Shown: positions 11,926 to 24,564, numbered from the stretch's first letter. The stretch: 64,000 nucleotides of DNA from Podocnemis expansa (GCA_007922195.1 ML682028.1:16769053-16833052); one strand, 5' to 3'. Made by a program: numbers and translations. The notes: generated by a model not told the origin, from the letters alone.

Positions 11926-12883
11926 AGCGTCATTGTCATGCATTCTCTTTGGCTCGAATGAGTCTTGAAGCTGTTTCACTGAGGAGCAAGAGAAGGGTTG
12001 AGGTACTTCATCTTGCTGGGCTTGCTTCGGTGATGTTTAAGGACTTGCTGAAGGTTACACAGAGAGGTCATGGCACAGCAAGTATTTGACCCTAGTTCTT
12101 TTAAGCCCTAATTCCGGCCCTCCACTACTCATGTACTGAGAATTCCCATCCCCTTCCCCCTTTTGGTTGATTTTAAAAATATTATTTATCCGTACTGTCA
12201 TAAGACCAACCCCATTCTGCTGGATGGCGAGTAGATATTAAAAAGCCAGTGTCTGCCCCAAAATATTTGAATTCTCAGTGATGACAAAAAGCAACAGATT
12301 GATGAGGCAAATGGAAGGACATATGGAGGATTTATGCCCTCAGGTGAATTTAGAGAATGAATAAAGTGGGGATTTAAAAAAAAAAAAGTAAGAACAGCCA
12401 TATTTGATCAGCTCCATGGTGCATATAGCCCAGTATCCTGTCTTCTGACTGTGACCAATGCTAGGTGTTTCAGAGGGAATGAACAAAACAGTAGATCACA
12501 GAGTGATTGTCCCGCATCATCCACTTTCAGTTGCTGGTAAAACAGAGGCCCGGGATACTCGGAGCATTGTTTGCATCCCTACTCATCCTAGTCATTGATG
12601 GACATATCTTCTCCCTGGTTCTTTTCTGACCCCTCTTATACTTTGGGCCTTTGGTATTTTAATTGTAGTTTTAGCAAGTTATTGCTGCAGCAACAAAGCA
12701 AGGGCTAAGATAAGTAAAATCCATTAAAAGTAGATTTATACCAGAGCGTAAGTTGTATGAGCTAGTTACAAGGGTGCTAGCTTGGGATTCAGGAAACCTG
12801 TGCTTCCTGCCCAACTTTACTGATTGCTTACTGCAGTGGTTCCCAGATGTTTTCCCTGCATGACCCAATTCTCAGACGTGTTT

Positions 12884-12966
12884 TTTCCATATGATGAAGG
12901 TGGATTTTCTCCCACAAAAGCTCAAGCAATAAATAAATATGTTAGTCTTTAAGTGCCACAGGACTG
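12884..12966 (+). mobile_element. PLE LTR fragment with decayed hammerhead-like core
   Basis: The order is ATGATGA, then a GTGG...CCCAC stem II, then AAAAGCTCAAGC, 'aaataaatatgttagtct' and 'ttaagtgccacaggactgc', which is the LTR word order seen in the other PLE fragments. The core has lost C3 (CTGATGA to ATGATGA) and the G of GAAA. Confidence 0.75.
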
Positions 12967-13732
12967 CTAGCATGATTTTTTTAAAAGAATGGGCTTGGGT
13001 ATCTCATTCATTGACATGTACTCTGCACCCATAATGAGATGAGGCCTTGGTGATCTAAATGGAGATTCTTCATATCAGATCTTGATACTTCAGTGATTGA
13101 GCAGACAGATCAAAGTGCATGTACTAATTTCAGTGATCCAAAAAATCAGCTTATAAAGTTAAATTTTAAAAGCATCCACTGATGGGCTTATTGCATCATG
13201 TTGAGTAGCATGTGTGCCTGTCCAAAGTGCACAAAGAAAGGTAAAAGGCAGTACTAGGTGTAATGTAACAGAAGTAAGGACTGATTATAATGACGTTCAA
13301 CATCTTCCCAAGACACTGCATTTTATTGCTTGATAAATATTTTTTCAGCTGTTTTTGTGCAGAGGTGACAACAAGTGGCTAATAACAGCACATACTAGCA
13401 GTAATGCTACGGTGTTTTATCATGGGCTGTTCCAGGAATATATCCTAGAACATGTTTTCTAGTGTGGGGTGATGACATAGGTTTTGAATCAAACACCTGA
13501 GTTTAGCCAAGTTCCACAGAAATTATTTCTCCTCAGCACACCAGTCAGTATAAATTAATGTAACCCCATTGACACCAAGGGAGCTGTGCTAATTTATATC
13601 CACTGGAGAGTTCGCCCTTAATGTGAAGTTGAACAAATTGGATATAGAATAATCCCCTTGTGTAAGAGCTGCTCATATTGCATAGCTATGTTTTCTGGTG
13701 TCCTCCAGAGATGAACCATACTTAAGACACAA
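12967..13732. other. no gene seen; weak old-repeat traces
   Basis: Mostly unique. At about 13545-13620 the words 'cagtataaattaatgtaac' and 'ctaatttatatccactgg' resemble an old dispersed repeat built on 'tttacaccagtg' motifs, but too weakly to delimit. Confidence 0.35.
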
Positions 13733-13835
13733 TTTCCAAAGGGGTAGCTGTGTTCGTCTACTTCAGCAAAGCAAACAAGGAGTCTATGGCACTTTTAAAG
13801 ACTAAAAAAAATTTTTTTTATTGCATGAACTCTCA
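13733..13835 (-). mobile_element. PLE LTR 3' end fragment
   Basis: Begins 'tttccaaaggggtagctgtg' and continues 'cagcaaagcaaacaaggagtc', 'tggcacttttaaagact', which is the reverse complement of the LTR tail. The A/T tract at 13800-13820 replaces the usual 'aaatttatt' block. The hammerhead-like part is missing. Confidence 0.7.
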
Positions 13836-14257
13836 AAGGAGAAAATTCCATGAAAATTCTTTTTTGTTAAGACACAATAGTTCCCAAAATGTTGTCTTGT
13901 ATGAGATGGGCAACATAGTGCATATTTCTTACATATCAACAAAATTGAAAAATGTTTCCATGCTGGGGACCCCCTTTTCCTGCTGGACAGCCTATCCCAT
14001 CTGGCTGGGATCTAGCTTCAGTTGCCCCCCACATTTTACAATAAGGCAAAGGAAGGATAGTAATGACACTCTGACACCTATTTCTGATCTCCTGTGATGT
14101 TATTGGGATTATTTAGATCAGTAAGGGGTTCTGACACTATGCTGTTCTGCTTTTATGCTGTACAACTTTGGTTCAGAGCCCTGATCACAGTAGCCAGCCC
14201 ACTAGCATAAGGCCTTGCTGTCCACCAGCCTAATAATTCCTTCCAGAGTGACCCCGA

Positions 14258-14698
14258 GGCTATGTCTACACTAGAGGCTTAAGCTGACTTAACCTGGCTT
14301 AAGTTGATTTAAGCAACTCCATGGCCACATTTGGCATTTATTAACTTGACTTAAGCACTTGCTTAAGTTGACTTAATAACTCCTGCCCTTAAAGTTGACT
14401 TTAAGTGTTAAATTGACTTTATTAAGTCAAGTTAATGAAATGTGGCCACCTAAGTTAACTTTATTAAGTCTATTTAAGCCAGGGTAGCCACTTAAATTGA
14501 CTTAATAAAGTTGACTTAAGCCAGAGGGCCCGCTTAAAGTTGACTGTATTAAGTTGACTAAAGTGGCTACCCTGATTTAAATTGACTTAATAAAGTCAAC
14601 TTTGAAAAAGTGGACTCTCTAAGTCGACTTAATAAAAGGTTGGTTTAAAGTCAACCTTGTAAGTTGACTTAACTGAGCCCTCTTGTGTAGACATAGCC
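14258..14698. mobile_element. 441-bp MITE built of TTAAGTCGACTTAA-type palindromes
   Basis: Terminal inverted repeats are GGCTATGTCTACACTAGAGG at the left and, read inward from the right, GGCTATGTCTACACAAGAGG. The interior is more than a dozen variants of TTAAGT(C/T)(G/A)ACTTAA and half units. Some keep the TCGA centre (near 14621-14632), most carry TTGA or TCAA as expected after CpG decay. It shares most of its left half with the element at 41413-41809. Flanking bases (CGA left, CAA right) do not give a clean target duplication. No ORF of its own. Confidence 0.82.
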
Positions 14699-15121
14699 CA
14701 ATAGTCCTGAGTTCCGAAAGTTCCCAGCTCCATCCACCCCAAATTCTTAACTGTCGCACATTCAGACTTTTCCCCTCTGGTTCATTTCCCCAGAGGCATA
14801 AAACCAAGCCTGGCCACCAGCATATTTTGGCACATTCAGCCTATGCAGTTTGTACAACAGAGACCTGCTGGGCGTAAACCAAACAAGAAGTTTATTTGAA
14901 AGCCACAGATTCAAATATAAAATAAGGAGGGAGAACAGATATATACCAGATAAGGAGGAAACAAATAATTTGTAGAAGAAATTTCAAGCTTAACACATCT
15001 ATGTTAGATAAAATCCCTGTTCCAAGTACAAGTCTTCTACTGTTTTTGAATCGTTTCTTTCATTATCCTTTGCCATGGTACATTTTGCAGAGGACGCTGG
15101 CTGACATAGTGCTGTCTACAC

Positions 15122-15306
15122 CAGCAGTTTTCAAACATTTTCCTCAGGACCCAGCTGCAAAAATCATTGATGCCCGCTACCCAACAGTTACGTCTTTCAG
15201 CAATACATTCCAGTCTTTTGGCAGCAGCAGCAGGGGGCACTGCAACCTAATGCCGTAGGGTCTGTGACCCAGTACTGGGTCCTGACCTGAAGTTTAAAAT
15301 CCACTA
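15122..15306. mobile_element. hAT-type non-autonomous element, 8-bp duplication with one mismatch
   Basis: Flanks are GTCTACAC (15114-15121) and GTATACAC (15307-15314), 7 of 8 identical. The ends are CAGCAGTTTTCAAAC and, read inward from the right, TAGTGGATTTTAAAC. The interior contains 'gacccag' and 'ctgggtcctgacc' near its two ends, as in a well-known amniote hAT family with 'cagtggttttcaaac' termini. 185 bp, non-coding. Confidence 0.85.
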
Positions 15307-15314
15307 GTATACAC

Positions 15315-17697
15315 TGATACAAGAGATGTTTAAGTTGCTCTAATCCATATAAGGAGATCAGCACCAGAGACAGCATTTAGCCACACAGCTGAGAAGACAG
15401 AGGGAAAAACATTGTGGATTTTTTCTGTTCCAGTTAGAATAACAAAAGTGATGACAGTATCATAATGTTTAGGAGTGCATAAAATATAGCTGATTTTAGA
15501 TTTTAGACTTTTGAAAAGTAGTAAATAATGATAGTTTAGAGAAAGTTTTAGCTAGAAATCTAAAATGTTGGGTGCAATGATGTAATGTCAGAGAGAAGAA
15601 GAAGGAGGAGGAGGAGATTTTAGATAAGCAGGCCAATAGCAGAAAAGTGGACTGTGGTGAAATAAAAGTTGATACTAAGGGAACAGTCGGTTCGTTAAGA
15701 AGGAAAGGATCTCAAGGAGGTCCTGTTTGAATAAACAAGTGAAACTAATTAATATATCAGATAACTGATTAGTTGAAAATGATATTAGCCCTGGGAGGGA
15801 AAGATGCTGTTGACTGACATGCAGAAAGCAACCAGTCAGAAAGGCTAAGAAAATCATACATGAGGCAGAGAGCTGACAGGCTTGATGAGAGTGACTGAAG
15901 AATCAGGTAGTAAGCAGGAGAAGACATCAGGAACAGCGACTGCAGAATGAAGTACTATCCAATGACAAAACAGAAGGATCCTAGATGCAATAGAGGGAGT
16001 TGATCAAGGAAGGAAGGAAGTACAACTTTTCTTAGGATAAGGAACACATGCAAGTGGTTGTCAATAAAGCTTCCATCATGTGCAAAGGAAATTCTATATT
16101 GTGCCTTAAGTATTGTGTCATTATTTGACAGTTGATCTTGTATTTGATGGTGTACCACATTAGGGTTACAAAGTCTATGGCACTGTGTGGTATTTCAAGT
16201 GGCCTATTTTATTTGTTTTATTGCATAGACTTTTGATATACAAATTCATTTGCATTAGAATTAACATTTAATAAAGAGAGATTTTGTTTTTGAAGAAATT
16301 ACTATTGGCCTGCCAGTCCTTACAGTAGAAAGTTATATCCATGTCTTCACAAATGTAAATTGAAGCAGACAGGTCTAGAGAGTTTTTCGATCATTTGAAT
16401 GAAATCCTCTAGTAAACCCTTGCAAATCTCATAGGATGGACCACTTTCTTTTACCCACTTTTAAAATTAAAGCTTGGGATTTTTCATTAGTGTGCCTGAG
16501 ACAATGTAGGGTTTCTTAGTTCCGAAGCTTTGGGGAAACCAACATGGGGCTTAAGGTTGCACTATGAGCAACATAGTTATGCTGACGTAAGCATATAGTG
16601 TATATCTAGCCTGTTTTTGGATCAAGACCTCAGCTTCAAATGTCCTTTTTTTAAAAGAACTTTTCCATGTTTTCTTTCCTGCCATGGCGATTCATGGTTC
16701 ATCATGGTAAAGAAATTCTAAAGGATGTTTTGGTGTCTTCCCATTAACTCTAAGGGCTTATCTTTTCTCTTTACCTGGGTTGTCCAATGCTGGGTGCTTA
16801 GTTAGTCTTGTCTTCTTGAGGAGGTTGAGGTGAAGCTGTATGACAAATGATCAGCACAGCTTTTATATACTAATAATTAAATATGAGTGTATATAAATAT
16901 GAAGGGCATAAATACTTAATTTCATAACTATATATTATAGTCTTTTATGATTATTAAAATTATAATTACAAGCTATTATAAAAGATTTTATTCAACATGT
17001 TTTTATACACATTAAACACAAAGAGGTGGTTTAGTTGCTATTCTTTGGAATTCACACCATTTGTTCTTCTGTTGGGATATCTGGACTCTGACAGACATCA
17101 AAGGGCTGCAATGTCTAGGTAAATACCAGGCATTCTATATCAATATCAATCTACAGACATGTATCTATGCCATTTTAGATCCCATTTCCCTATTTCTTTT
17201 GGGAATATTTGGGAGATAACTGAAAACATCAGGTTTATACTGTGAAATTTCACACTAGTTCCAAACTTTGATGTATCTGTGACTGGAGGAGAATTGTCAT
17301 TTACTGAGTGCAGAAGCTAGAGAATCTAAAACAACTGCCTATATACAGTAATAGAAAAATGGAACCTCTCCCAGCAAAACCAGTAAACATCTGTGTTCCA
17401 CTGGCGTAGTTAAAAGTAATAGGGTAGCATTCAGTTTTTCTTTCTATCTTCCTTTTAGTAATGTATAGCATAAATGCCAGCTGTTCAGAGGTAGGAATGT
17501 GTGTAGCCTGAAAACGTTATGCTGTTTTCATTATTTTTAACCAATTTTCTTTTGCTATTTTTAACTAATGTAAATACTAGAACCCTGGGGAATGGCTAAA
17601 ATTACTTTGCTTTTCTTTTTTTAAGCAGACCAGAAAGTAACTGAAGGAACTCGAAATATATTATGATGCTACCTGTGCCAGCACATAAATTATGTAG
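15315..17697. other. unique AT-rich stretch, no gene recognised
   Basis: Includes a purine-rich patch (about 15590-15622, GAAGAAG and GAGGAG words) and a very AT-rich block (about 16860-16990). Short ORFs lack any recognisable domain. Confidence 0.4.
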
Positions 17698-17766
17698 ATT
17701 TACAGAATCACAGAAATGTAGGACTGGATGGGACCTCAAGAGGTCATGTAGTCCAGCCCCGTTTTG
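17698..17766 (-). mobile_element. CR1 LINE 3' end fragment
   Basis: 'acagaatcacagaaatgtag', 'gactggatgggacctcaag' and 'aggtcatgtagtccagcccc' follow the reverse complement of the CR1 3' untranslated region and its terminal ATTCTATGATTCT-like repeats. Only about 70 bases remain. Confidence 0.85.
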
Positions 17767-18279
17767 TTATTTATTGGCTATGTCTGTGTTATTCCAGTGT
17801 GTATGCTGTCCCAGCTCCACATAAATAGCTGATAACGTCACAACTGGATAACCCAGTAAAACCAAAGACCCGTTTCAATAATGAAGGCTGATGAAGCATG
17901 GTAAAAAGTGCTCTATACATGTTACAAGTTCACTCAATACATTTATGCCCGTGACAATGGACGAGCTCAGTAAACAGCAGTACTTTCCATTCCTCATTTG
18001 GCCATGACGTAGTCAGATACCATCCTTCACCTTCTACCAGATTGTTTGGTCAAAACATCTCTATCCTTCATACTGTAATCCTGAGGGGTCAGTAAGCCCT
18101 TATTATTTTTGGGGACCAATCGTGTACTATTCCTGGTCTCACGGTATTCTGGCACATTTTTTCTGGAATACGCTTGCATGTTCAGTGCCTATCACTTCTT
18201 TAGCAATGTGGGTTTTTACAATACCAGCTCTGTTCTTGCTAGTTTCTGTGAATCTCCACACAGGTTCATAGCCTGACTT

Positions 18280-18612
18280 CTGCTAACTTTGCTTCTTGTC
18301 ACTTTTGTTGCTCTCCTTTGGACTCTCTCCAATCTGTCCACATCTTTCTTGCCTAAAACTGAATAAAGTATCTGGCTGAGGCCTCACCAGTGCCAAATAG
18401 AACAGAGTAATTATCTTCCATATGATAAAAGACCTCAGAAAGATATTAGACCATTTTTCAATTACATCACATTATTGGTTCATATTCCATTTATGATCCA
18501 TTATTCCTCCAAGATCTTCTTCATTAGCAATATGGTCTTACCAGCTATTCCCCACTTTGTAGATATGCATTTGCTTTTTTCTTCCTGAGTCTAGCACTTT
18601 TATGCATCTTTC
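18280..18612 (-). mobile_element. CR1 LINE fragment (ORF2 3' part, decayed)
   Basis: Words such as 'cttttgttgctctcctttgg', 'ctctccaatctgtccac', 'tggctgaggcctcaccag' and 'gatccattattcctccaag' follow the reverse complement of the CR1 ORF2 end and 3' region. It may belong to the same insertion as 17698-17766, but the 500 bases between do not look like CR1. Confidence 0.85.
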
Positions 18613-18639
18613 TTGTTAGCCTTGTTATGGAAGTAAAGG

Positions 18640-18790
18640 ATGTAGCATTTTCTTAGTGTTTTACATCGCCACAGCAGTGTGAGATGAATGTATAGTTGTT
18701 AAATATTATTCCACATTTTACAGACTGGGAAACTGTGGCAGAGAGGGAGTTCATAGTGGATTGTTTGAGCACATAGTACATTTAAAAGTG
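18640..18790 (+). repeat. ancient repeat, 'tttacagactgggaaactgtg' family
   Basis: Carries 'cttagtgttttacatc', then 'ccacattttacagactggg' and 'aaactgtggcagagagg'. Same old family as the copy at 19425-19640, less complete. Confidence 0.55.
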
Positions 18791-19424
18791 AAAGTTAAGC
18801 TAAGGGGATGACATAAGAGTGAAGCAGATGTGCCATAAGGAGCTGAACAGGATAAAAATACCAGCATGCAGAAGATCCCTGTGAGTTGATGCAACTGTTA
18901 AAGACAAAAGACTCAGTATTCTGGAAGCCTGTAGTTTTTGCTAGAAAAATATGTATGCATGATACTACAAAAAGTGGCATGGAAGTGCCTTTGCACCCCT
19001 CGTACTGTCTGGTGGTTATTCCTCTAGGAAGAGGAGTAATGTTGCATGAAGGTGCCCAAGTCTTTATCGGGACAAATACGCCCTGATTGTGTCCTGTGTC
19101 CTCTGAATATTCTGGAATATTCCTCCAAGTCTCCATACCAAACAGCCTATGGAGAACCCCCTATGTTGCCTTCACGGGAACCTTGTTGGGAATGGGGAAC
19201 TTTTACCTGGTTGTGACTTTTTCATTATGTGCAACTTGCAGAAAAATTTAGGGAAAAATCTGAAACAAAAGTGACTGTCTCCTCTGTTCTTTTGCCTATG
19301 TTAAAAATTTCCCATGACACACAGAAGAATCTATTTCAAAATCTTATAAGGATCATGGGAGACTTCTTATCATTTGTGGTACTTATATGATCCCTCCCCA
19401 CCTTTATCATACCACATGATCAAC

Positions 19425-19640
19425 TCTCAGCATTTAATGCTTTTCCCTCAGAACAGCCCTGTGAGTGAGGTAAGACAGTGCTGTTATTCCCATTATTGAG
19501 ATGGGTAACTGAATCACAGAGAGGCTAAATGCCTTGCCCAAGGCCACTCATGCCTGTGGCAGAGCAGGGAATTGAACTCAGGTTTCTGAGTCCCTGCTTG
19601 AGATCAGGTGGACCTTATGCACTGAACCAACCTTCCTTCA
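19425..19640 (+). repeat. ancient repeat, fullest copy of its family here
   Basis: The order 'cagccctgtgagtgaggta', 'ttattcccattattgagatg', 'cacagagaggctaaatg', 'cttgcccaaggccactc' and 'gggaattgaactcaggttt' is the classical signature of an old amniote repeat of MIR/L2 age. Non-coding. Confidence 0.65.
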
Positions 19641-19757
19641 GCAGCAGCCTACAAGTAGGAGTTAGCAGAACTTAGGTGCCACTGAAAAAAGTCTGAGCTA
19701 TTCCTCCTTCCAGGAGCTGCATCACAACTACCAATCTCAGGTTTTTCAACTTCCATA

Positions 19758-20131
19758 GAGACTCTAATTTGAACTAATAAGTTTGCGTTTAGTTCGAACT
19801 AAACTCAAACTTATTACTTTGAATTACCAAAGTAGACTAATTCAACTTAACGTTAAGTCGAATTAATCCACTTTGTTATTTCAGACTAACTGCCCTTAAT
19901 TCAAATTTATTAAGTTCGAACTAAGAGTTAATCCTAGTCTACACCGTCCTTAGTTCAAACTAAGGATTGGACGAAGGGCTTAGTATGAACTAACTGGCAG
20001 GTCTTAATAATTCAAACTAAGCTTTCATTAGTTCAAATTAAAGAATTCCTTAATTCTAGTGTAGACAGGTACTAAGTTAGTTCAAATTAAACGTCCTTAA
20101 TTCAAACTAACTTGCAAGTGTAGACATAACC
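19758..20131. mobile_element. MITE built of TTAGTTCGAACTAA-type palindromes
   Basis: The right end 'aagtgtagacataacc' is the TGTCTACAC-type terminus in reverse. The left terminus is not recognisable, so the start is approximate. The interior repeats TTAGTTCGAACTAA and its half units; an 18-bp perfect palindrome, GTTTAGTTCGAACTAAAC, lies at 19787-19804. An internal 'cctagtctacaccgtcc' and 'agtgtagacaggtac' suggest nested or fused copies. Same plan as the TTAAGTCGACTTAA elements but with a different dinucleotide beside the TCGA centre. Confidence 0.75.
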
Positions 20132-21389
20132 TCAGTGTTCAGTTTAAATACAACAGCATCATGGCAGTCTGCCTCTTAATATACATCACAAGCATCATTA
20201 TAGACTTTACGCAGACCAAATTCCAACTTCCCAGTCTTTCCATTGGGCAAAGCTAGATGTGGATCATAAATCAGTGCTAACAGCAGCAGATCAGTATATC
20301 ATTTCTTGTGGGAGGGAATGATTACAATTTTGTTACAAATTCATTCATGGGTGAAACAGCCTCTGAGGATCTAAAACTACTTTTTCATTTCCTCATTCCT
20401 TGATGCCACATTTTCTTGAGCTTCCATGAAACCCATGAGAGACCATTTGTATTGATAGCACTAAAGCCATGCATTTCCTGGATTCAAAGCACTAATGAAA
20501 AATCCTTCCTGATCCTTCTCAAGGGGAAAAGCAGTTTCCGTCATCTCTCCATCCCTATCAGCCCATCTGATCCAGCCCGTTAGCTGACCTTCTGGACATT
20601 TATGTCCTATGGCAGATTTACATGAACATCTGCCTCTTCTTGGTGGAGTGGGTATTTCTTAGTTAAAGGCCACAGGCTATCTTAGGACTAAATGGTTCTT
20701 GCTTCTCAGTGATACCAGGAAGGAAAATAGCAAACAGACCTTTTGCCCTGCCTGACTTATCATGCTGCTGCTTCTGCCTGCCTTGGGCTTCCTCTAGGGT
20801 CTGTTAAGCAAGATCCTTCATCCTGTATAATTGTTTCCCCATCCTGATTGTCAGTACTGACATGACAAGAAAGAGCAGTTCAAAGTGTATGAACTATGGA
20901 TGTCTGTGTTTTTTATCTGTGCAGAAGCTGGTATAGGAACTGCTATGAGCTGATTACTTTCTGAGCATGTTAGCCTTCCTATGGTTTTAATGAATTGCTT
21001 TGGACATTGATAGGAATGATGTTTACAGTGGCATTCCTATAAGAAGACACAGGTGAATTTAACCCATGGGATATGGTCTTTTGGCACTGCAAATGGTCAT
21101 TTCTTAGGTAAGTTAGGATAGCTTTCTTGTCCACACAAGGTACTTTACTCACATTGAGTTCTGCTCCATTGATATCCATAGGATTACGCCTTTGTGAGAT
21201 ATTATTGACCGTGATAAAGCCATGACAACCTAGGCCTGGTTGGAGGAGGCAGATAGGTGCTAATGTGTCAAAAAACATGGAATTATCTCCCTGATACCTC
21301 TCACATTTATTCATTTACTATTATTGTTTCCATAAGTGACAAGACATATGGTGCCCATGCTTTACCATTATTCAGGAATGTGGGCCCAG
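20132..21389. other. no gene seen
   Basis: Unique sequence. The ORF at 20979-21314 (minus, 111 codons) overlaps other-frame ORFs and shows no domain. Confidence 0.4.
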
Positions 21390-21850
21390 CTCCCTCAATA
21401 TCTCTGTGCTGTTGGGGGGGTGGGTCACCTGTGGAGCCTCCCGTGGTGCTCAGCCATGAGAGTGCAGACAATAACAGACCACAGTGCTCTGGGCAGCCTG
21501 GTCGTTTTGTCCTCCTCACCCTGAGACACTCAGATGCTAGTGGCTGGCCAGGAGCATCTTTAGCTCCAGTCCTGACCTAAGTGCAATGGCTTCTCCCACC
21601 TCTAGACCTTGCCCCTTGACCTGACCCCTCTTCCACATGGGTCCAGCATCCCGACTAGGAGCTGCTTCTGCCCCAAGCAGCTCAGTGACTGCCCCCACCT
21701 CCCAACCCCACTCCTCTCCCACCTGGCCCAGCTGGCACGCCCCCAGAAGAGCTTACGAGACAGGTGTGGAGGGCAGGACTTGGTCCTGTTCTGGACACCA
21801 CCAAAATTATATAAACCTGGGGCCCATGATTATAGCAGTATGGGTGTGCA
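21390..21850. other. GC-rich block, probably a decayed repeat
   Basis: This stretch is clearly richer in G and C than its surroundings, beginning near a G tract at 21413-21422 and ending with 'caccaaaattatataaacc'. ORFs open in several frames on both strands at once (21257-21580, 21609-21941, 21637-21978 plus and others minus), which is what GC-rich non-coding DNA does. The closing phrase resembles the end of a dispersed sauropsid DNA transposon I have seen but cannot name. No CpG-island promoter structure is evident. Confidence 0.4.
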
Positions 21851-22179
21851 GGGCACTTTACAGACCAGTCAGGAGATGCTGCCAACCAAGACTGAGGAAA
21901 GGGAATCTGGGAAATATTTGGAAGGAAAGATTAAAAAATAAAAATTCACTTTTTGTTGCATTAAGTTTGAGCTTATAGCAATGGAGTTCCATGAAGATAT
22001 GCCAGACAGCCAAACTGGCTAGGCCCAGGATTTCACATGGAGTCAGATCAGGGACAGAGAGGCAAATTTGTAATTTCTCTATATAATGGAATTTAACTGA
22101 CTTGCATCCTGGGGGAATTTGTTCTATTGATTAATCCCCCAGACCACAAGAACTGCAAAGCAGGGTGTATGTGTTAATA

Positions 22180-22320
22180 ATTATACATCCATTTGACTGA
22201 TGAGTAAACAAACTGAAGCAAAGACTCTTACCCAAGGGCTCCCGCTGCATCACTAGAAGAATCAGGATTAAACCGAGAAGTCCTCATTCCTACTGAATCT
22301 GGCACTTGATACCAACCATG
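22180..22320 (+). repeat. ancient repeat, 'gatgagtaaacaaactgaag' copy
   Basis: 'atttgactgatgagtaaac', 'aaactgaagcaaagactc', 'ttacccaagggctcccgc' and 'atcaggattaaaccgag' follow the same signature as 19425-19640 with heavy divergence. Confidence 0.5.
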
Positions 22321-23589
22321 AGAATGTGACACATAGAATAACAACTGTAAATATTGGAGATCTTATCAGTCTTACCCTGGAGGTAGTTTTATGTCATGGC
22401 TTCAAAAATATAAAATAAGTATTGGGTTTCCTGCTGTCATACAATGGGCAGGGGGTGGGTGGGACAAGGTTTAGCTTTGGGACCTTTAAGCTGTCTATTC
22501 TTGAGTGACAGAGTTTTCCTCATATGCATAACCTAGTTTTTACAATATTTCTGTCTCACACTTACACTATAGTAACACTTGCAATTTGGGCTATGAGGGT
22601 AGACCTGCTGTATTTCAGGATGAGCAGAACTGAGGCACAATCCGTTATTAAATATTGGCGCCACTGAGGTAAATTTTAAAACTTCCATTGACTTAAATGG
22701 AAACAAGATTTTCACCTGTGACATCTAAAAAGAACATTTCTAAACGTTACCTATAAATGTTGTCTAAAGATCATCACTGAAAGAGTTAACAATCAAAGCC
22801 TCTTTCCCCTATCCCCTTTTTTTTTTTCCACAGTCTGATGTTCCAAACCATTTTCAAGCCCCCACCTTCCTGGAACTGATTGTTAGCTCTCTGTGAACCA
22901 TACTATTTAAGCAGCATGAATCCTCTGAGTTTCAGTCCCTGGGCCTCCTTGCAGTTGTTAAATAGCTTAGTTCATGAGTTTGCCAAGCAAAGGGCTGCCT
23001 GTGACTAAAAAAACACTGTGCCGTTTTAATAGCTGTAATATAGTGGGCCAGCAAACTGTACCAAGGGGGTACAGTCAGAAAATGAGAAGGGGTAATTTGC
23101 ATGTAATTTTGGGTTTCTGCTTGCTTAGGAACAGCAAACTTGTTGTATGACGAACTAATGAAGTGTGACATTTTAGAAGTAAATGGACTAGGGAGGTTTT
23201 TTGTTTTTAAATTATTTTTCCAATTTGTTGGGAGGTTCTTATTCTCCTGAGAAAACACAATGACCAAAAGAACAGTGAAATTCAGTTTTCTTTCCTCCCA
23301 AAGAAAATTTACTTTCTCAACTGATCATTCTGAATCTGATGTTGCGCTGGAACTGACAAGGGTTGCTGTTTACTCAATATCCTTTTATGCTCCCTAACAT
23401 TATCAGGTATGTTTGGGAAATGTGCTTTTTCTCAGGTATTGAATGTTCAGTCACTTCAAGGCGAACATTATCTAGTGCATCAGATCAAATACTGGGTCAA
23501 ATGTGAATAGTTTTCACTAATGGGGCTATGACAGTTTACAACAGATGCCCCTTGGGCTCTACTCTGGGATACTCTGTTGACACGCTGTG

Positions 23590-23770
23590 TAACTCAGACA
23601 GTCATTTTCCTTCTTGCTGGTAGTTTTCCCATCTGAGAAACAAAGATTGCCTGGGTTGCAAGATTGTTGGCGGTCATTAAAATCAATTCTTGTAACGTAC
23701 TTAGAGAGTACTCATACATATATGAAATTATATAGATTATAGACTAGATATTAATAAAAGTGCTAATGAC
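23590..23770 (+). repeat. L2/MIR-type 3' tail, heavily diverged
   Basis: 'gtaactcagacagtcatttt', 'gttttcccatctgagaaac' and 'acttagagagtactcatac' follow the general order of the tail shared by L2 and MIR ('...tttcccatctgtaaaatg...'). A similar but better copy is at 39250-39420. Confidence 0.45.
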
Positions 23771-24009
23771 TATTTAAAATATAAATCATGGTATAAGAAG
23801 TCTGTTCCAGAGACACAGGCATGGCTTGGATTCAATAAAGAATTTGCCACTAGAATCCTTTCTAGTGAAAAAAATGTTTCAACAGCGGCTAGTTAAATAT
23901 TGTGATTTCATATGGCGCCTTTATTTACAGTGTGTCATTATCTTTAACAACATCTATTTATAATGATCTTTATGAGACAATAAACAGTGCTATCCTATTA
24001 ACAGTGACC

Positions 24010-24564
24010 TCAAAGTTCAGCCAAGAGCATGAGGAAGTCTGCCAAAACAGCTAGGTGGCCTTTTTTGCAGTCTTGAGTAACACAGCTGACTTTTATTTTC
24101 AGATCTGGAGACATTAATAGCACCTTTAATTTATATTTATTTGGGTAAGTGAAATTTATTGTTCGTGATGGTGTGAATAAGGTGGCACCAGGAAAGTGTG
24201 GGTTCAGGTGTACACTAGGCATGCAAACTGTTCTCTTGCGGTTCTGCCAATACTCAGTTATTTTACCTGTAGCTACCCAGTCATTTTGTAACTTGGAAAT
24301 TTGAAGGAAAAATCTGTTGGCTTGTCTTCTGGAAAGCTTAGCCAAGGGGTAGAAGCAGTTCTTGATGCAGAGGTTGTTGTTTGTATAGGTGGCTTGGAGG
24401 CAGGATGTAGGTTGAGGAAAGACTGGTGATGTCATTAACGGCAAGTTTAACCGACTCCTGAATAAGATGAAAGTCATTGTGCCACTATTAAGATGACTAC
24501 CACTGCCACTAATATGAGGTTTCAGGGGACAGAGAGAGGCATTGCGAAAGTGAGAGATGGACAT
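24010..24564 (-). other. longest ORF in the window (184 codons), unrecognised, probably chance
   Basis: The frame is open from ATG at 24562-24564 to TGA at 24010. The predicted protein is basic, without a signal peptide, membrane span, zinc motif or other domain that I recognise. The bases before the ATG are a poor Kozak match (T at -3). No poly(A) signal is evident downstream on the minus strand and no repeated domain is seen. A rough estimate from stop-codon frequency suggests one ORF of this size by chance in about one window in five, so length alone is not evidence. It could be part of an old transposon or processed pseudogene. Confidence 0.12.

Noticed and set aside
14258..14698. Satellite or CRISPR-like array suggested by repeated TTAAGT..ACTTAA words
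   Set aside because: Unit spacing is irregular, there are no unique equal-length spacers, and the block has terminal inverted repeats; it is a MITE in a vertebrate genome.
21257..21978. Cluster of ORFs over 100 codons in several frames
   Set aside because: Simultaneous opening of frames on both strands in a GC-rich, proline-rich low-complexity block argues for non-coding DNA; no domain is present.
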